Positions 1 to 7,002 of a stretch of 11,441 nt of DNA are shown here, piece by piece (within the stretch, counting starts at the first letter, position 1; every line of letters starts with the position of its first letter). Location of the stretch: positions 1 through 11,441 of the forward strand of contig JAHHTN010000067.1 of assembly GCA_020024645.1 (NCBI GenBank), given 5' to 3'. A program made the position numbers and the translations under genes. The stretch is from Faecalimonas sp. (lineage in GTDB: Bacteria; Bacillota; Clostridia; Lachnospirales; Lachnospiraceae). The notes under the pieces were generated by a model. The model was given only the letters and a program-made list of their open reading frames with translations. It ran no database searches and was not told the DNA's origin.

Positions 1-544
1 TATGTTTACTGCTATATTCTACTGCAGCAAAAATCTTATATGTTTTTTTCTCTGTTTCTGTATAAATTGTAAATGTATCATGACTGTTAAAAAACTCGTC
101 ATCTTCAAATTTATGCAAATTTTGAAAAAAAGAACCGTCCTTAATATTATGTCCATAAATAACTGTATTAAAATCCGTAAAATCTTTAGCATTAATTCGC
201 TCAGTAAAAATAGCACCAAATACGTCATATTTTTTATCAAAGGCATGATCCAAATAAAACGCATCATTGGTTTCGTTTTGTAAAATAGGATAATCAATAT
301 TTGTATCTGGTACTTGAATCCAGCCATATATATCACTATTAACATTTTTCAATTTTGCAAAGTCAATCGGAATTTCTTCCTTTTTTTTCTCCGGCTTTTC
401 TTCTTTTATCACCTGCTTTTTTACTTTAGCATAATCTTTATGACTATCCGTTTTTTTTAGATAATAATAAACTATGTATGTTATAGACAGTATACAAATC
501 ACAATGCAAATCCAAAAGAATACTTTATCTTTTTTTCTTTTCAT
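1..544 (-). CDS. srtB: Class B sortase, N-terminal part (truncated by window edge)
   Basis: Transpeptidase that cuts a sorting signal in secreted proteins and joins them to peptidoglycan or to other proteins at the outer membrane face. I translated 181 codons from ATG 542-544 with no stop; the gene continues past base 1. Residues 1-7 are basic, 9-28 form one membrane anchor (FFWICIVICILS...), and 30-57 are a Lys/Glu-rich stalk. Residues 71-89 (DIYGWIQVPDTNIDYPILQ) are a typical sortase B N-terminal signature. TVIYGHN at 127-133 carries the catalytic His132. The catalytic Cys and Arg should lie beyond the window, so activity cannot be judged. Sortase B enzymes are usually about 230-260 residues, so roughly three quarters is visible. 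GAGG lies 8 nt before the ATG; an ATG at 549-551 is out of frame and soon stops. No protein with a sorting signal is visible nearby. It is divergent from rubredoxin. Confidence 0.9.
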   Translation of the reverse strand, partial: MKRKKDKVFFWICIVICILSITYIVYYYLKKTDSHKDYAKVKKQVIKEEKPEKKKEEIPIDFAKLKNVNSDIYGWIQVPDTNIDYPILQNETNDAFYLDHAFDKKYDVFGAIFTERINAKDFTDFNTVIYGHNIKDGSFFQNLHKFEDDEFFNSHDTFTIYTETEKKTYKIFAAVEYSSKH

Positions 545-637
545 TTTTCATACCTCTTTTCCCATGAGTAAATTCCATACTTTTTTACGATATCATTATC
601 TTTTTATGAATACAATACTTTTCTTTTTTTTTTAATG

Positions 638-671
638 TGTTATTATATGCATATAAAATATTTTTAGGAGG
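638..671 (+). promoter_or_regulatory. Putative rubredoxin promoter and ribosome binding site
   Basis: TATTAT at 641-646 preceded by TG at 638-639 gives an extended -10 layout. No convincing -35 is seen, since the upstream region is a T-rich tract (ten T at 624-633). A second -10-like TATAAA lies at 652-657. AGGAGG at 666-671 sits 8 nt before the ATG at 680 and is a near-ideal Shine-Dalgarno. The ribosome site is firm; the promoter is a guess. Confidence 0.4.
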
Positions 672-679
672 TAAAATCA

Positions 680-841
680 ATGAAGAAATATTTATGTGAA
701 CCTTGTGGCTATGTATATGATCCAGAACTTGGCGATCCAGATGGAGGAATTGCACCAGGTACAGCTTTCGAAGATATTCCTGATGATTGGGTATGCCCAA
801 TTTGTGGATTAGGAAAAGATGTATTTGTAGTTGAAGAATAA
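680..841 (+). CDS. Rubredoxin
   Basis: Small cytoplasmic one-electron carrier with a single iron bound by four cysteines. In anaerobes it typically passes electrons to oxygen- or peroxide-reducing enzymes such as rubrerythrin or flavodiiron proteins. The 53-residue translation holds both knuckles: CEPCG (Cys6, Cys9) followed by YVYDPELGDP, and CPICG (Cys39, Cys42) followed by LGKDVF. Trp37, the spacing of 29 residues between the two pairs, and total length all match the family. The ATG follows AGGAGG by 8 nt. It is a single-gene unit, divergent from the sortase and ending 3 nt before a strong hairpin. No redox partner is in the window. The gene falls below common ORF-length cut-offs but leaves no real doubt. 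Confidence 0.98.
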   Translation: MKKYLCEPCGYVYDPELGDPDGGIAPGTAFEDIPDDWVCPICGLGKDVFVVEE

Positions 842-844
842 AAC

Positions 845-884
845 AAAGAAGGCATCGTTCAACATATCGGACGATGCCTTCTTT
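845..884. terminator. Bidirectional intrinsic terminator between rubredoxin and phoR
   Basis: Perfect 14-bp inverted repeat: AAAGAAGGCATCGT at 845-858 and its complement at 871-884. It extends inward by a G-T and a C-G pair to leave an 8-nt loop. On the minus strand the stem is followed by TTTGTTTTATT, a reasonable U-tract for the end of the pho operon. On the plus strand the TTCTTT in the descending arm is followed by ACTATT, which is weaker. It lies between two convergent genes and most likely serves both. Confidence 0.88.
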
Positions 885-907
885 ACTATTATGTATACTC
901 TTTATCA

Positions 908-2218
908 TTAGAAAGTCAGTTCCATTGTCGTTCCTTTTCCCACTTCACTTTTCACTTGTAAATCTGTCTGATGTAACATTGCACCATGTTTCACAATGGA
1001 AAGTCCAAGTCCTGTTCCACCACTTTGTTTTGAATGGCTTTTATCTACACGATAAAATCGTTCAAAAATTCTTTCTTGATCTTCTTTAGGAATTCCTATG
1101 CCAGTATCTCTAATAATAACTTTCTTCCCTTGTAATGTATTTCCTACCCAGACACTTAATGTTCCACCTTCTATATTGTACTTAATACCATTTTCACAGA
1201 GATTATAAATCATCTCACTCAAGATCTGTCGTATTCCTCTATATAGAACAGGTTCTCCTGTCACTTCTATTTTAACTTTTTTCTTCTCTGCCTGCAGCGC
1301 TAAGCGACTGCATATTTCACGACATAGCATAAATAAATCCACATCTTCTTTTTCCATCTCTACTTTTTGCTCATCAAGTTTTGATAATTTGATAATATCT
1401 TCAATAAGTGTAATCAAACGACTGGCTTCATTATATATTCTCTCTGAAAAGTTTTGCATATCTTCTGGTCTTACTAGTCCACTTTTCATAATCTCCGCAT
1501 ATCCAGATATGGAAGTAAGAGGGGTTTTTAACTCATGGGAAACATTTGCAGAAAATTCCTTTCGCATCTGTGCCATTGCCTCTTTTTCTCTGTTCCTTTT
1601 ATCCAGTCCTTCAAGCAATGGCTGTAATTCTTCATACACTTCATTTTCTAGAGGTTCTTCCAAATTTAACGCATTTATCGGTCGAATGAGCTTTACCGTC
1701 TGCCACCTTGCCAGAAGAAATGCAATCCCAATCATCAATATACCAATTCCTGCCATATAAGGAAGTACATTTAACAACATGGGCCACACATTATCCATAG
1801 TTCTTGCCACACGAAGTACATTTCCATTTTCTAACTGTATAGCATAATATATAGAGCGTTCTTTTGTTGTATCGGATTTTCTGACATCGCTGCCCGTTCC
1901 ACTTTCCAACGCCTCTTTAATCTCTTTTCTCGCTTTATGATTTTCCAGTTCTTCCTGTCCTGCTCCTGAATCATACGTTACTTCTCCATTTGGGCGTACT
2001 ACAGTCACTCTCGCTTTCTGACGAACGTTGTCCATAGAAACCAAATATCCTTCTCCGGAAATATCAATGGCTGCTTTTATATAGTCCGCTTCCTGCTCTA
2101 CCTTTTCTTTTAGACTGGCAAAGGACTGATTATATAAAATAACCGCCATTAACGCATAAGTGGTCAAAAGAGTAATGAAAAGAATAAACACCATGCTCCT
2201 TTGTATTCTACTCTTCAT
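908..2218 (-). CDS. phoR: PhoR-like phosphate sensor histidine kinase
   Basis: Membrane sensor kinase expected to phosphorylate the adjacent PhoB when phosphate is scarce. In the 436-residue product, TM1 is about 8-29, an extracytoplasmic region about 30-146, and TM2 about 147-170. The extracytoplasmic region contains VVRPNGEVTYDS and NVLRVA, which resemble the PDC/Cache-like sensors of PhoR proteins. A short linker (171-215) has no evident PAS domain, so the protein is more compact than Bacillus PhoR. The HisKA motif SHELKTPL (227-234) carries the phospho-acceptor His228. The ATPase domain shows the N box (N339, N343), DTGIGI (371-376), FERFYR (385-390) and GGTGLGL (400-406). The start was set at ATG 2216-2218 because GGAGG lies 5 nt upstream; an in-frame TTG at 2240-2242 would add 8 residues but has poor spacing. 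The gene overlaps phoB by 11 nt and is last in the operon. Confidence 0.93.
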   Translation of the reverse strand: MKSRIQRSMVFILFITLLTTYALMAVILYNQSFASLKEKVEQEADYIKAAIDISGEGYLVSMDNVRQKARVTVVRPNGEVTYDSGAGQEELENHKARKEIKEALESGTGSDVRKSDTTKERSIYYAIQLENGNVLRVARTMDNVWPMLLNVLPYMAGIGILMIGIAFLLARWQTVKLIRPINALNLEEPLENEVYEELQPLLEGLDKRNREKEAMAQMRKEFSANVSHELKTPLTSISGYAEIMKSGLVRPEDMQNFSERIYNEASRLITLIEDIIKLSKLDEQKVEMEKEDVDLFMLCREICSRLALQAEKKKVKIEVTGEPVLYRGIRQILSEMIYNLCENGIKYNIEGGTLSVWVGNTLQGKKVIIRDTGIGIPKEDQERIFERFYRVDKSHSKQSGGTGLGLSIVKHGAMLHQTDLQVKSEVGKGTTMELTF

Positions 2219-2888
2219 TATCTCCTCCGATCCGGTATCCAACTCCCCTTACCGTTTCAATGAGTTCCCCTGCACTACCCAATTTCTGTCTAAGTGTACG
2301 AACGTGTACATCCACCGTTCTTGTTTCTCCTGTGAAATCATATCCCCAGATTTCCTCCAAAAGCCTATCTCTTGTTAAAACAATATATCTGTTTTTCATC
2401 AGTTTTTCCAACAATTCAAACTCTTTCAATGTAAGCGAAACTGATTTCCCATCTACCTTTACTTTATGTTTCTCTACGTCAATAACAAGATTATCAACCT
2501 GATATGTTGTCTCTTCTTTGATTCGTGTTGTCCTTCTAAGAACTGCTTTAATTCTAGATACTAATTCCATCATTCCAAACGGCTTTGTCATATAATCATC
2601 TGCGCCTGTATCCAATCCAATAACTTTGTCATACTCTGAACCTTTCGCAGTTACCATAATTACGGGAATATTTTTTGTCTTTACATTATTTCTTAATTTC
2701 TTTAAAATCTCTATTCCGTCTTCCCCCGGAAGCATAATATCAAGCAAAACAAGCTCTGGCGTTTCAAACGCCAAAGCTTCCATAAATACTCTGCCATCTT
2801 CGAATCCACGAGCTTTCATCCCCGTAGATTCCAATGTGTATACAACCAATTCCCGAATGTTACTATCGTCCTCTACACAATATATCAT
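2208..2888 (-). CDS. phoB: PhoB/PhoP-type phosphate response regulator (OmpR family)
   Basis: DNA-binding regulator that, when phosphorylated by PhoR, should activate phosphate-starvation genes including its own operon. The 226-residue product has a receiver domain (about 1-115) with acidic pocket Glu6-Asp7-Asp8, phospho-acceptor Asp50 in LLDIMLPG, Thr80 and Lys102 (TKPF). A winged-helix OmpR/PhoB output domain follows (about 125-222), with VDVHVRTLRQKLG and VRGVGYRI as its recognition-helix and wing region. The N-terminus is short (MIYCVEDD). ATG 2886-2888 is preceded by AAGGAG at 6 nt spacing. It lies 17 nt after phoU and overlaps phoR by 11 nt. Assignment to the Pho system rests mainly on this operon context, since OmpR-family regulators look alike. 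The coding region holds a long inverted repeat at 2751-2779. Confidence 0.94.
   Translation of the reverse strand: MIYCVEDDSNIRELVVYTLESTGMKARGFEDGRVFMEALAFETPELVLLDIMLPGEDGIEILKKLRNNVKTKNIPVIMVTAKGSEYDKVIGLDTGADDYMTKPFGMMELVSRIKAVLRRTTRIKEETTYQVDNLVIDVEKHKVKVDGKSVSLTLKEFELLEKLMKNRYIVLTRDRLLEEIWGYDFTGETRTVDVHVRTLRQKLGSAGELIETVRGVGYRIGGDNEE
2221..2228 (-). promoter_or_regulatory. Ribosome binding site deciding the phoR start
   Basis: The minus strand reads GGAGGAGA here, ending 2 nt before ATG at 2216-2218; the GGAGG core has 5 nt spacing. It lies inside the last codons of phoB, implying translational coupling, and favours this ATG over the upstream in-frame TTG at 2240-2242. Confidence 0.75.
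2751..2779 (-). repeat. Long inverted repeat within phoB coding sequence
   Basis: The 14-base arms at 2751-2764 and 2766-2779 flank a single central base (2765). They are complementary except for one position, which is G-U on the transcribed minus-strand RNA, so the phoB mRNA can form a stem of about 13 pairs with a 3-nt loop. The repeat covers codons 37-46 (EALAFETPEL). There is no U-tract after it, so it is not a standard terminator. Confidence 0.7.
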
Positions 2889-2905
2889 TCTGTTCTCCTT
2901 ATCCT

Positions 2906-3559
2906 TTAGTGTTCCTTCTGCTCACGGTGCACTCCTGTAATGGAAAATTCAACCCATTCGGCAATATTAGTAGCGTGATCACCAATACGCTCCAAATATT
3001 TTGCAATCATTAGCATATCAATTGCTCTTTCTCCCTGATTATCCGTTGTTGCTAAAAATGTAATCAGTTTTTCTTTTACTTTATCAAACAATTCATCTAC
3101 TTTGTCATCCGCAAGAATAACTTTTCTTGTTAACTCTAAATCTTTTTCTACAAATGCCTGCACACTTTTTGTTACCATTTTACTTGTGGCTGTTGCCATA
3201 TCTGTTAGATATGAAAGTGTCGACGCTTTACTTTCACGGGCAGATAAAAGAATTTCTGCTATGTCTGATGCCTGATCACCGATACGCTCCATATCAGTAA
3301 TCATTTTAAGAGCCGCTGAAATTTGTCTTAAATCTTTTGCAACTGGTTGTTGTTGTAAAAGTAATTTCAAACAAAGTCTTTCGATGTCTTTTTCCATCTG
3401 GTCAATCTCTTCATCTTCTCCAATAACAACTTTTGCCATCTCAAGATTTCCATCTGCTACCGCTTTTGTCGCATTTGCAATTGCTTTTTCACAAAGTTCA
3501 CCCATTTCCATAAGCATCTTATTCATTTTATCAAGCTGCATATCGAATTTGTTTCTCAT
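2906..3559 (-). CDS. phoU: PhoU phosphate signalling regulator
   Basis: Peripheral cytoplasmic protein that links Pst transporter activity to PhoR and restrains phosphate uptake and Pho activation when phosphate is plentiful. The 217-residue product is all-helical and made of two similar three-helix repeats. The first has MERIGDQASDIAE around residues 90-102 and the second has LERIGDHATNIAE around 189-201; the acidic residues in these motifs are the metal-cluster ligands in PhoU structures. The matching DNA gives a visible near-repeat (2976-2999 and 3270-3292). Length is normal. The start ATG is 3557-3559; GGGAGG, 11 nt upstream, lies in the last codons of pstB, whose stop is only 2 nt away, so translation is probably coupled. 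Confidence 0.97.
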   Translation of the reverse strand: MRNKFDMQLDKMNKMLMEMGELCEKAIANATKAVADGNLEMAKVVIGEDEEIDQMEKDIERLCLKLLLQQQPVAKDLRQISAALKMITDMERIGDQASDIAEILLSARESKASTLSYLTDMATATSKMVTKSVQAFVEKDLELTRKVILADDKVDELFDKVKEKLITFLATTDNQGERAIDMLMIAKYLERIGDHATNIAEWVEFSITGVHREQKEH

Positions 3560-3561
3560 CT

Positions 3562-4311
3562 TTAACCAAACCTCCCTGTAATATAATCTTCCGTCCGCTT
3601 ATCAGACGGTATTGAAAATAGTTTTTCTGTATCATTATATTCTACTACTTCGCCAAGAAGGAAAAATGCCGTATTGTCCGACACACGCACTGCTTGTTGC
3701 ATATTGTGGGTAACCATGACAATAGTATAATCTTTTTTCAGTTCTATCGCAAGGTCTTCTATCTTCGATGTCGAAATTGGATCTAAGGCTGAGGTAGGTT
3801 CATCCATTAAAAGTACTTCCGGCTGTACTGCCAATGCTCTTGCAATGCAAAGTCTTTGTTGTTGTCCTCCTGACATTCCTAATGCACTTTTTTTCAATCG
3901 ATCTTTTGTTTCTTCCCAAATAGCTGCATCACGAAGTGATTTTTCCACAATATCATCTAATTTCGCTTTTGAACGAATGCCGTGTGTTCTTGGTCCGAAA
4001 GCAATATTATCGTATATACTCATTGGAAATGGATTTGGCTTTTGAAATACCATACCTACTCTTTTTCGAAGTAAATTTACATCCATTTTCCCATAAATAT
4101 CTTCTCCATCCAACAAAATTTTTCCATCAATTTTACACCCCTCCACCAAATCATTCATTCGATTTAATGATTTTAACAAAGTGGATTTCCCGCAACCACT
4201 TGGTCCAATAAATGCTGTGATTTTATTTTCCTCTATCTCTAAACTCACATTTTTTAATGCTTTGAAATCTCCATAATGTAAGTCTAAGTTTTGAATACTT
4301 ATTTTACTCAT
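3562..4311 (-). CDS. pstB: Phosphate ABC transporter ATP-binding protein PstB
   Basis: Cytoplasmic ATPase of the high-affinity phosphate importer, working as a dimer under PstC and PstA. All nucleotide-binding motifs are intact in 249 residues: Walker A GPSGCGKST at 36-44, Q-loop Gln90 (VFQKPNPFP, characteristic of PstB), signature LGMSGGQQQRL from 144, Walker B VLLMDEP at 166-172, D-loop SALD, and switch His202 (MVTHNMQQA). Full length for the family. The start ATG overlaps the end of pstA by 8 nt (ATGAGTAA), with AAAGGA upstream inside pstA. The stop precedes phoU by 2 nt. Confidence 0.98.
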   Translation of the reverse strand: MSKISIQNLDLHYGDFKALKNVSLEIEENKITAFIGPSGCGKSTLLKSLNRMNDLVEGCKIDGKILLDGEDIYGKMDVNLLRKRVGMVFQKPNPFPMSIYDNIAFGPRTHGIRSKAKLDDIVEKSLRDAAIWEETKDRLKKSALGMSGGQQQRLCIARALAVQPEVLLMDEPTSALDPISTSKIEDLAIELKKDYTIVMVTHNMQQAVRVSDNTAFFLLGEVVEYNDTEKLFSIPSDKRTEDYITGRFG

Positions 4312-5167
4312 TATCTTTTCCTTTCGTAATCTTTTTTGCTATAAATCCTGATAACCAGTTAATTCCAACCACCATAACGAGCAGAACAACTGCTGTTGCA
4401 TATGCTTTATCCATAAATAATCCTTCATTTGACAGATTATACATATGTACTGCAAGCGTCCTTCCCGAATCCATCGGATTCACCGCAACTTCCGGTACAG
4501 TTCCGGCTGTATAAATTAACGCCGCTGTCTCTCCAACAATTCTTCCTACAGCAAGAATAACTCCTGCTAAAATTCCAGGGACAGCACTTGGAAGGACAAC
4601 TCGAAATACTGTTCTCAATTTTCCTGCTCCAAGTCCAAAACTACCTTCCCTATATGTATCTGGTACAGATTTTAATGCTTCCTCTGTTGTTCTCATAATC
4701 AAAGGTAAAATCATAATAGATAATGTAAATGCACCTGATAGAAGAGAATATCCCATTTTTAATGTAGATACAAAAAACAACATACCAAATAACCCGTATA
4801 CAATAGACGGGATTCCAGATAATGTTTCTGTCGTAATACGGATAATTTCCACAAATTTATTTCCTTTTCCAGAATATTCCACCAAAAAAATAGCTGAAAA
4901 AATGCCTAATGGCACAGCAATAATCAGAGAAAAGGCTGTCATCAACAAAGTATTGATTAGCGCAGGCATAAGAGAACCATTTTCACTTGTATACTTCATT
5001 GCAAACAAGTCTGTTGTTAAATGTGGAATACCTTTAACCAAAATATAGGCAATCAAAAACAATAAAATGGCAAATGTAATAAGCGCCGATAGCATAATAA
5101 AAAGCATCGCAATAAAAGAGGCTGGTGTTTTCATGTATGAACGTAATTTATTTTTCCATTTAGACAT
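4304..5167 (-). CDS. pstA: Phosphate ABC transporter permease PstA
   Basis: Membrane permease that pairs with PstC to form the phosphate channel. The 287-residue product has an N-terminal membrane helix near residues 19-45, a periplasmic-side loop, then the conserved permease core. SGIPSIVYGLFG (117-128) is a typical PstA/PstC helix. The coupling loop that contacts PstB is EGSFGLGAGKLRTVFRVVLP (174-193), followed by VGRIVGETAA (208-217). The length is usual. ATG 5165-5167 lies inside the end of pstC (8-nt overlap ATGTCTAA) and uses an AGGAGG formed by two pstC arginine codons. Confidence 0.97.
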   Translation of the reverse strand: MSKWKNKLRSYMKTPASFIAMLFIMLSALITFAILLFLIAYILVKGIPHLTTDLFAMKYTSENGSLMPALINTLLMTAFSLIIAVPLGIFSAIFLVEYSGKGNKFVEIIRITTETLSGIPSIVYGLFGMLFFVSTLKMGYSLLSGAFTLSIMILPLIMRTTEEALKSVPDTYREGSFGLGAGKLRTVFRVVLPSAVPGILAGVILAVGRIVGETAALIYTAGTVPEVAVNPMDSGRTLAVHMYNLSNEGLFMDKAYATAVVLLVMVVGINWLSGFIAKKITKGKDNE

Positions 5168-6050
5168 TGCTTGACCTCCTGTTTAATATTGATACACACA
5201 AATTAATAATAAGAATAAATACGAACAGAACAACTGCTGTTGCAATTAACGCTTCTCGATGTAAATCTGTTGCATAACCCATTTCCATTACAATATTTGC
5301 TGTTAATGTTCTGACCCCTTGTGTAATTTCTTCTGGCAATCTCGGCTGATTTCCTGCAACCATAATTACTGCCATTGTTTCTCCTATGGCACGTCCAATA
5401 CCAAGAATAACCCCTGCCAAAATCCCTGATTTTGCAGCAGGAAGAATAACTCTAAAAATACTTCTCTCATGTGTTGCACCAAGAGCCAATGCTCCTTCAT
5501 AATATTGCTCCGGAACAGCACGAATAGCAGATTCTGTCACACCGATAATTGTTGGCAAAATCATCATTCCTAATAAAATAGACGCTGTAAGGATACTTTT
5601 TCCATCCCCAGCTCGTTCCAATATCCCAGCTTTTCTCAAATCCAAACAGATTTCATGTATAATCGGAACAATTACAACCAAACCAAAAAATCCGTAAACA
5701 ACAGAAGGGATTCCAGCTAATAATTCTGTTGCTCCCTTTAAAAATGGATAAATTTTCTTCGGACAATATTTCGCCATAAATATAGATGTCAAAATACCAA
5801 TCGGTACTCCTATTACAATCGCACCGACTGTCACATAAATACTTCCGATAATCATCGGAAAAATTCCGTAAATATTATTTCCCGGTTTCCATTTCTCTCC
5901 TAAAAGAAAATCACCGAATCCGATTTCTTTCATTGCAGGAACTCCATTTGCAAATAAAAAAATACAAATGAGAGCTACCGCCAGTACCGAGGCACAGGCG
6001 GCAGTGAAGAATACTCCCCGCATGAACTTTTCTTTCCATGCTTTTTTCAT
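5160..6050 (-). CDS. pstC: Phosphate ABC transporter permease PstC
   Basis: First permease subunit of the phosphate importer, partner of PstA and docking surface for PstS. The 296-residue product has an N-terminal membrane helix (12-34), an extracellular segment with WKPGNNIYGIFPMIIGS (54-70), the helix LLAGIPSVVYGFFGLVVIVP (110-129), the PstB-contacting loop EGALALGATHERSIFRVILP (185-204) and IGRAIGETMAV (218-228). ATG 6048-6050 is separated from the pstS stop by one base. GAGG within the end of pstS is the likely ribosome site. No hairpin separates pstS from pstC. Confidence 0.97.
   Translation of the reverse strand: MKKAWKEKFMRGVFFTAACASVLAVALICIFLFANGVPAMKEIGFGDFLLGEKWKPGNNIYGIFPMIIGSIYVTVGAIVIGVPIGILTSIFMAKYCPKKIYPFLKGATELLAGIPSVVYGFFGLVVIVPIIHEICLDLRKAGILERAGDGKSILTASILLGMMILPTIIGVTESAIRAVPEQYYEGALALGATHERSIFRVILPAAKSGILAGVILGIGRAIGETMAVIMVAGNQPRLPEEITQGVRTLTANIVMEMGYATDLHREALIATAVVLFVFILIINLCVSILNRRSSNV
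5175..5180 (-). promoter_or_regulatory. pstA Shine-Dalgarno formed by pstC arginine codons
   Basis: The minus strand reads AGGAGG, which is both the Arg291-Arg292 codon pair of pstC and a perfect Shine-Dalgarno 7 nt before the pstA ATG (5165-5167). AGG is often a rare arginine codon, so the pair may be kept for translational coupling. Confidence 0.8.
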
Positions 6051-6051
6051 T

Positions 6052-6957
6052 TTATTTTACTACCTCATCCCAAGTTAATACTTTACCTGTAAAAATATCT
6101 TTTACCTGTTCGCTTGTTAAATCTTCTACTTCACTTTTATTGTTAACGATTACTGCGATACCATCTAATGCGATTACTGTAGCTTTAACACCTTTAGAAA
6201 CTTCACTATCTTTTAATTCTCTTGATGCCATACCGATATCAAAAACACCATCAATTGCTGATGTTACACCTGTTGTTGAATCACTTGTCTGAATTTCAAC
6301 TTCTACTTTTGGATTCTTTGCTACATATGCTTCTTTTAACTTTTCCATTGCAGGTGATACTGATGAAGAACCACCAATAACCACTTTACCAGTTGCACCG
6401 TTTGATTTATATTCTTTTACATCGTCCATTGGAATACATCCTGCTTCTTCTACGATTTTCTGTCCTTCTGGGCTCATAATATAGTTAATAAAATCCTGTG
6501 CTACATCACTTACTTTTTCTTTTGTTACAATATTAAATGGTCTTGAAATTTTATATGTACCTGATTTAATATTTTCTGCTGTTGCTTCTGCTCCATCAAT
6601 TTTTGCAGATTTAATTGTATCATTTAAAGAACCAAGAGAAACATATCCAATTGCATATTCATTTCCTTCTACAGTAGACATCATAACAGATGTGCTGTTT
6701 GTAATACTTGCTTCTTCTGTTGTGTGATCCACTTTCTCTCCACTGGAATCTTTTTCTTCTATACCAAATAATTCGATAAATGCTCCTCGTGTTCCTGAAC
6801 CATCTTCTCTTGATACAACTGCAATATCGTTTGCTGTATCCCAGCTTTCTGTTTTAGTTTCTTTGCTTTCTTTCTTATCACTACTTCCACATCCTACAAC
6901 AGATACAAGTGCCATTGCTGTAATCGCTGTAATTGCTAATATTCTTTTTAATTTCAT
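6052..6957 (-). CDS. pstS: Phosphate-binding lipoprotein PstS, halves in permuted order
   Basis: Extracellular lipid-anchored phosphate receptor feeding PstC/PstA. The 301-residue product starts with a lipoprotein signal (MKLKRILAITAITAMALVSV) and a lipobox with Cys23 (SVVGC), then a Ser/Lys/Glu linker. What follows is unusual in order. Residues 45-60 (IAVVSREDGSGTRGAF) and 101-180 (YAIGYVSLGS, AKIDGAEATAENIKSG, PEGQKIVEEAGCIP) match what is normally the C-terminal half. Residues 190-301 (GKVVIGGSSSVSPAMEKL, SDSTTG, DGVFDIGMASRELK, VIALDGIAVIVN, DIFTGKVLTWDEV) match what is normally the N-terminal half. Both phosphate-contacting regions are retained, so a working binding fold is expected. ATG 6955-6957 has AAAGGAGA upstream. 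It is first in the operon, under a putative Pho box. Confidence 0.95.
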   Translation of the reverse strand: MKLKRILAITAITAMALVSVVGCGSSDKKESKETKTESWDTANDIAVVSREDGSGTRGAFIELFGIEEKDSSGEKVDHTTEEASITNSTSVMMSTVEGNEYAIGYVSLGSLNDTIKSAKIDGAEATAENIKSGTYKISRPFNIVTKEKVSDVAQDFINYIMSPEGQKIVEEAGCIPMDDVKEYKSNGATGKVVIGGSSSVSPAMEKLKEAYVAKNPKVEVEIQTSDSTTGVTSAIDGVFDIGMASRELKDSEVSKGVKATVIALDGIAVIVNNKSEVEDLTSEQVKDIFTGKVLTWDEVVK

Positions 6958-7002
6958 TTTCTTTTCTCTCCTTTTGTTTTGAATATCTTCTTCACAGGTT
7001 AT

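Noticed and set aside
2..283. 93-codon plus-strand open frame and a 108-codon minus-strand frame (19-345) at the left edge
   Set aside because: Both are out of frame with the sortase B reading, which shows a full family signature and catalytic His motif across the same bases.
642..647. Perfect TATAAT on the minus strand upstream of the sortase gene
   Set aside because: The position 17 nt upstream reads CTCCTA, not a -35, and there is no TGn extension; it is likely chance in an AT-rich spacer.
585..908. 107-codon minus-strand open frame opposite rubredoxin
   Set aside because: It runs through the rubredoxin gene and the terminator hairpin, has no ribosome site, and its product resembles nothing; the rubredoxin reading is unambiguous.
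3197..3213. Seven-base inverted repeat with a 3-base loop in phoU
   Set aside because: Short, AT-rich and lacking a U-tract; such repeats are expected by chance in this composition.
2976..3292. Near-repeat of about 23 bases at 2976-2999 and 3270-3292
   Set aside because: Explained by the internal duplication of PhoU (the two ERIGD motifs), not by a DNA repeat element.
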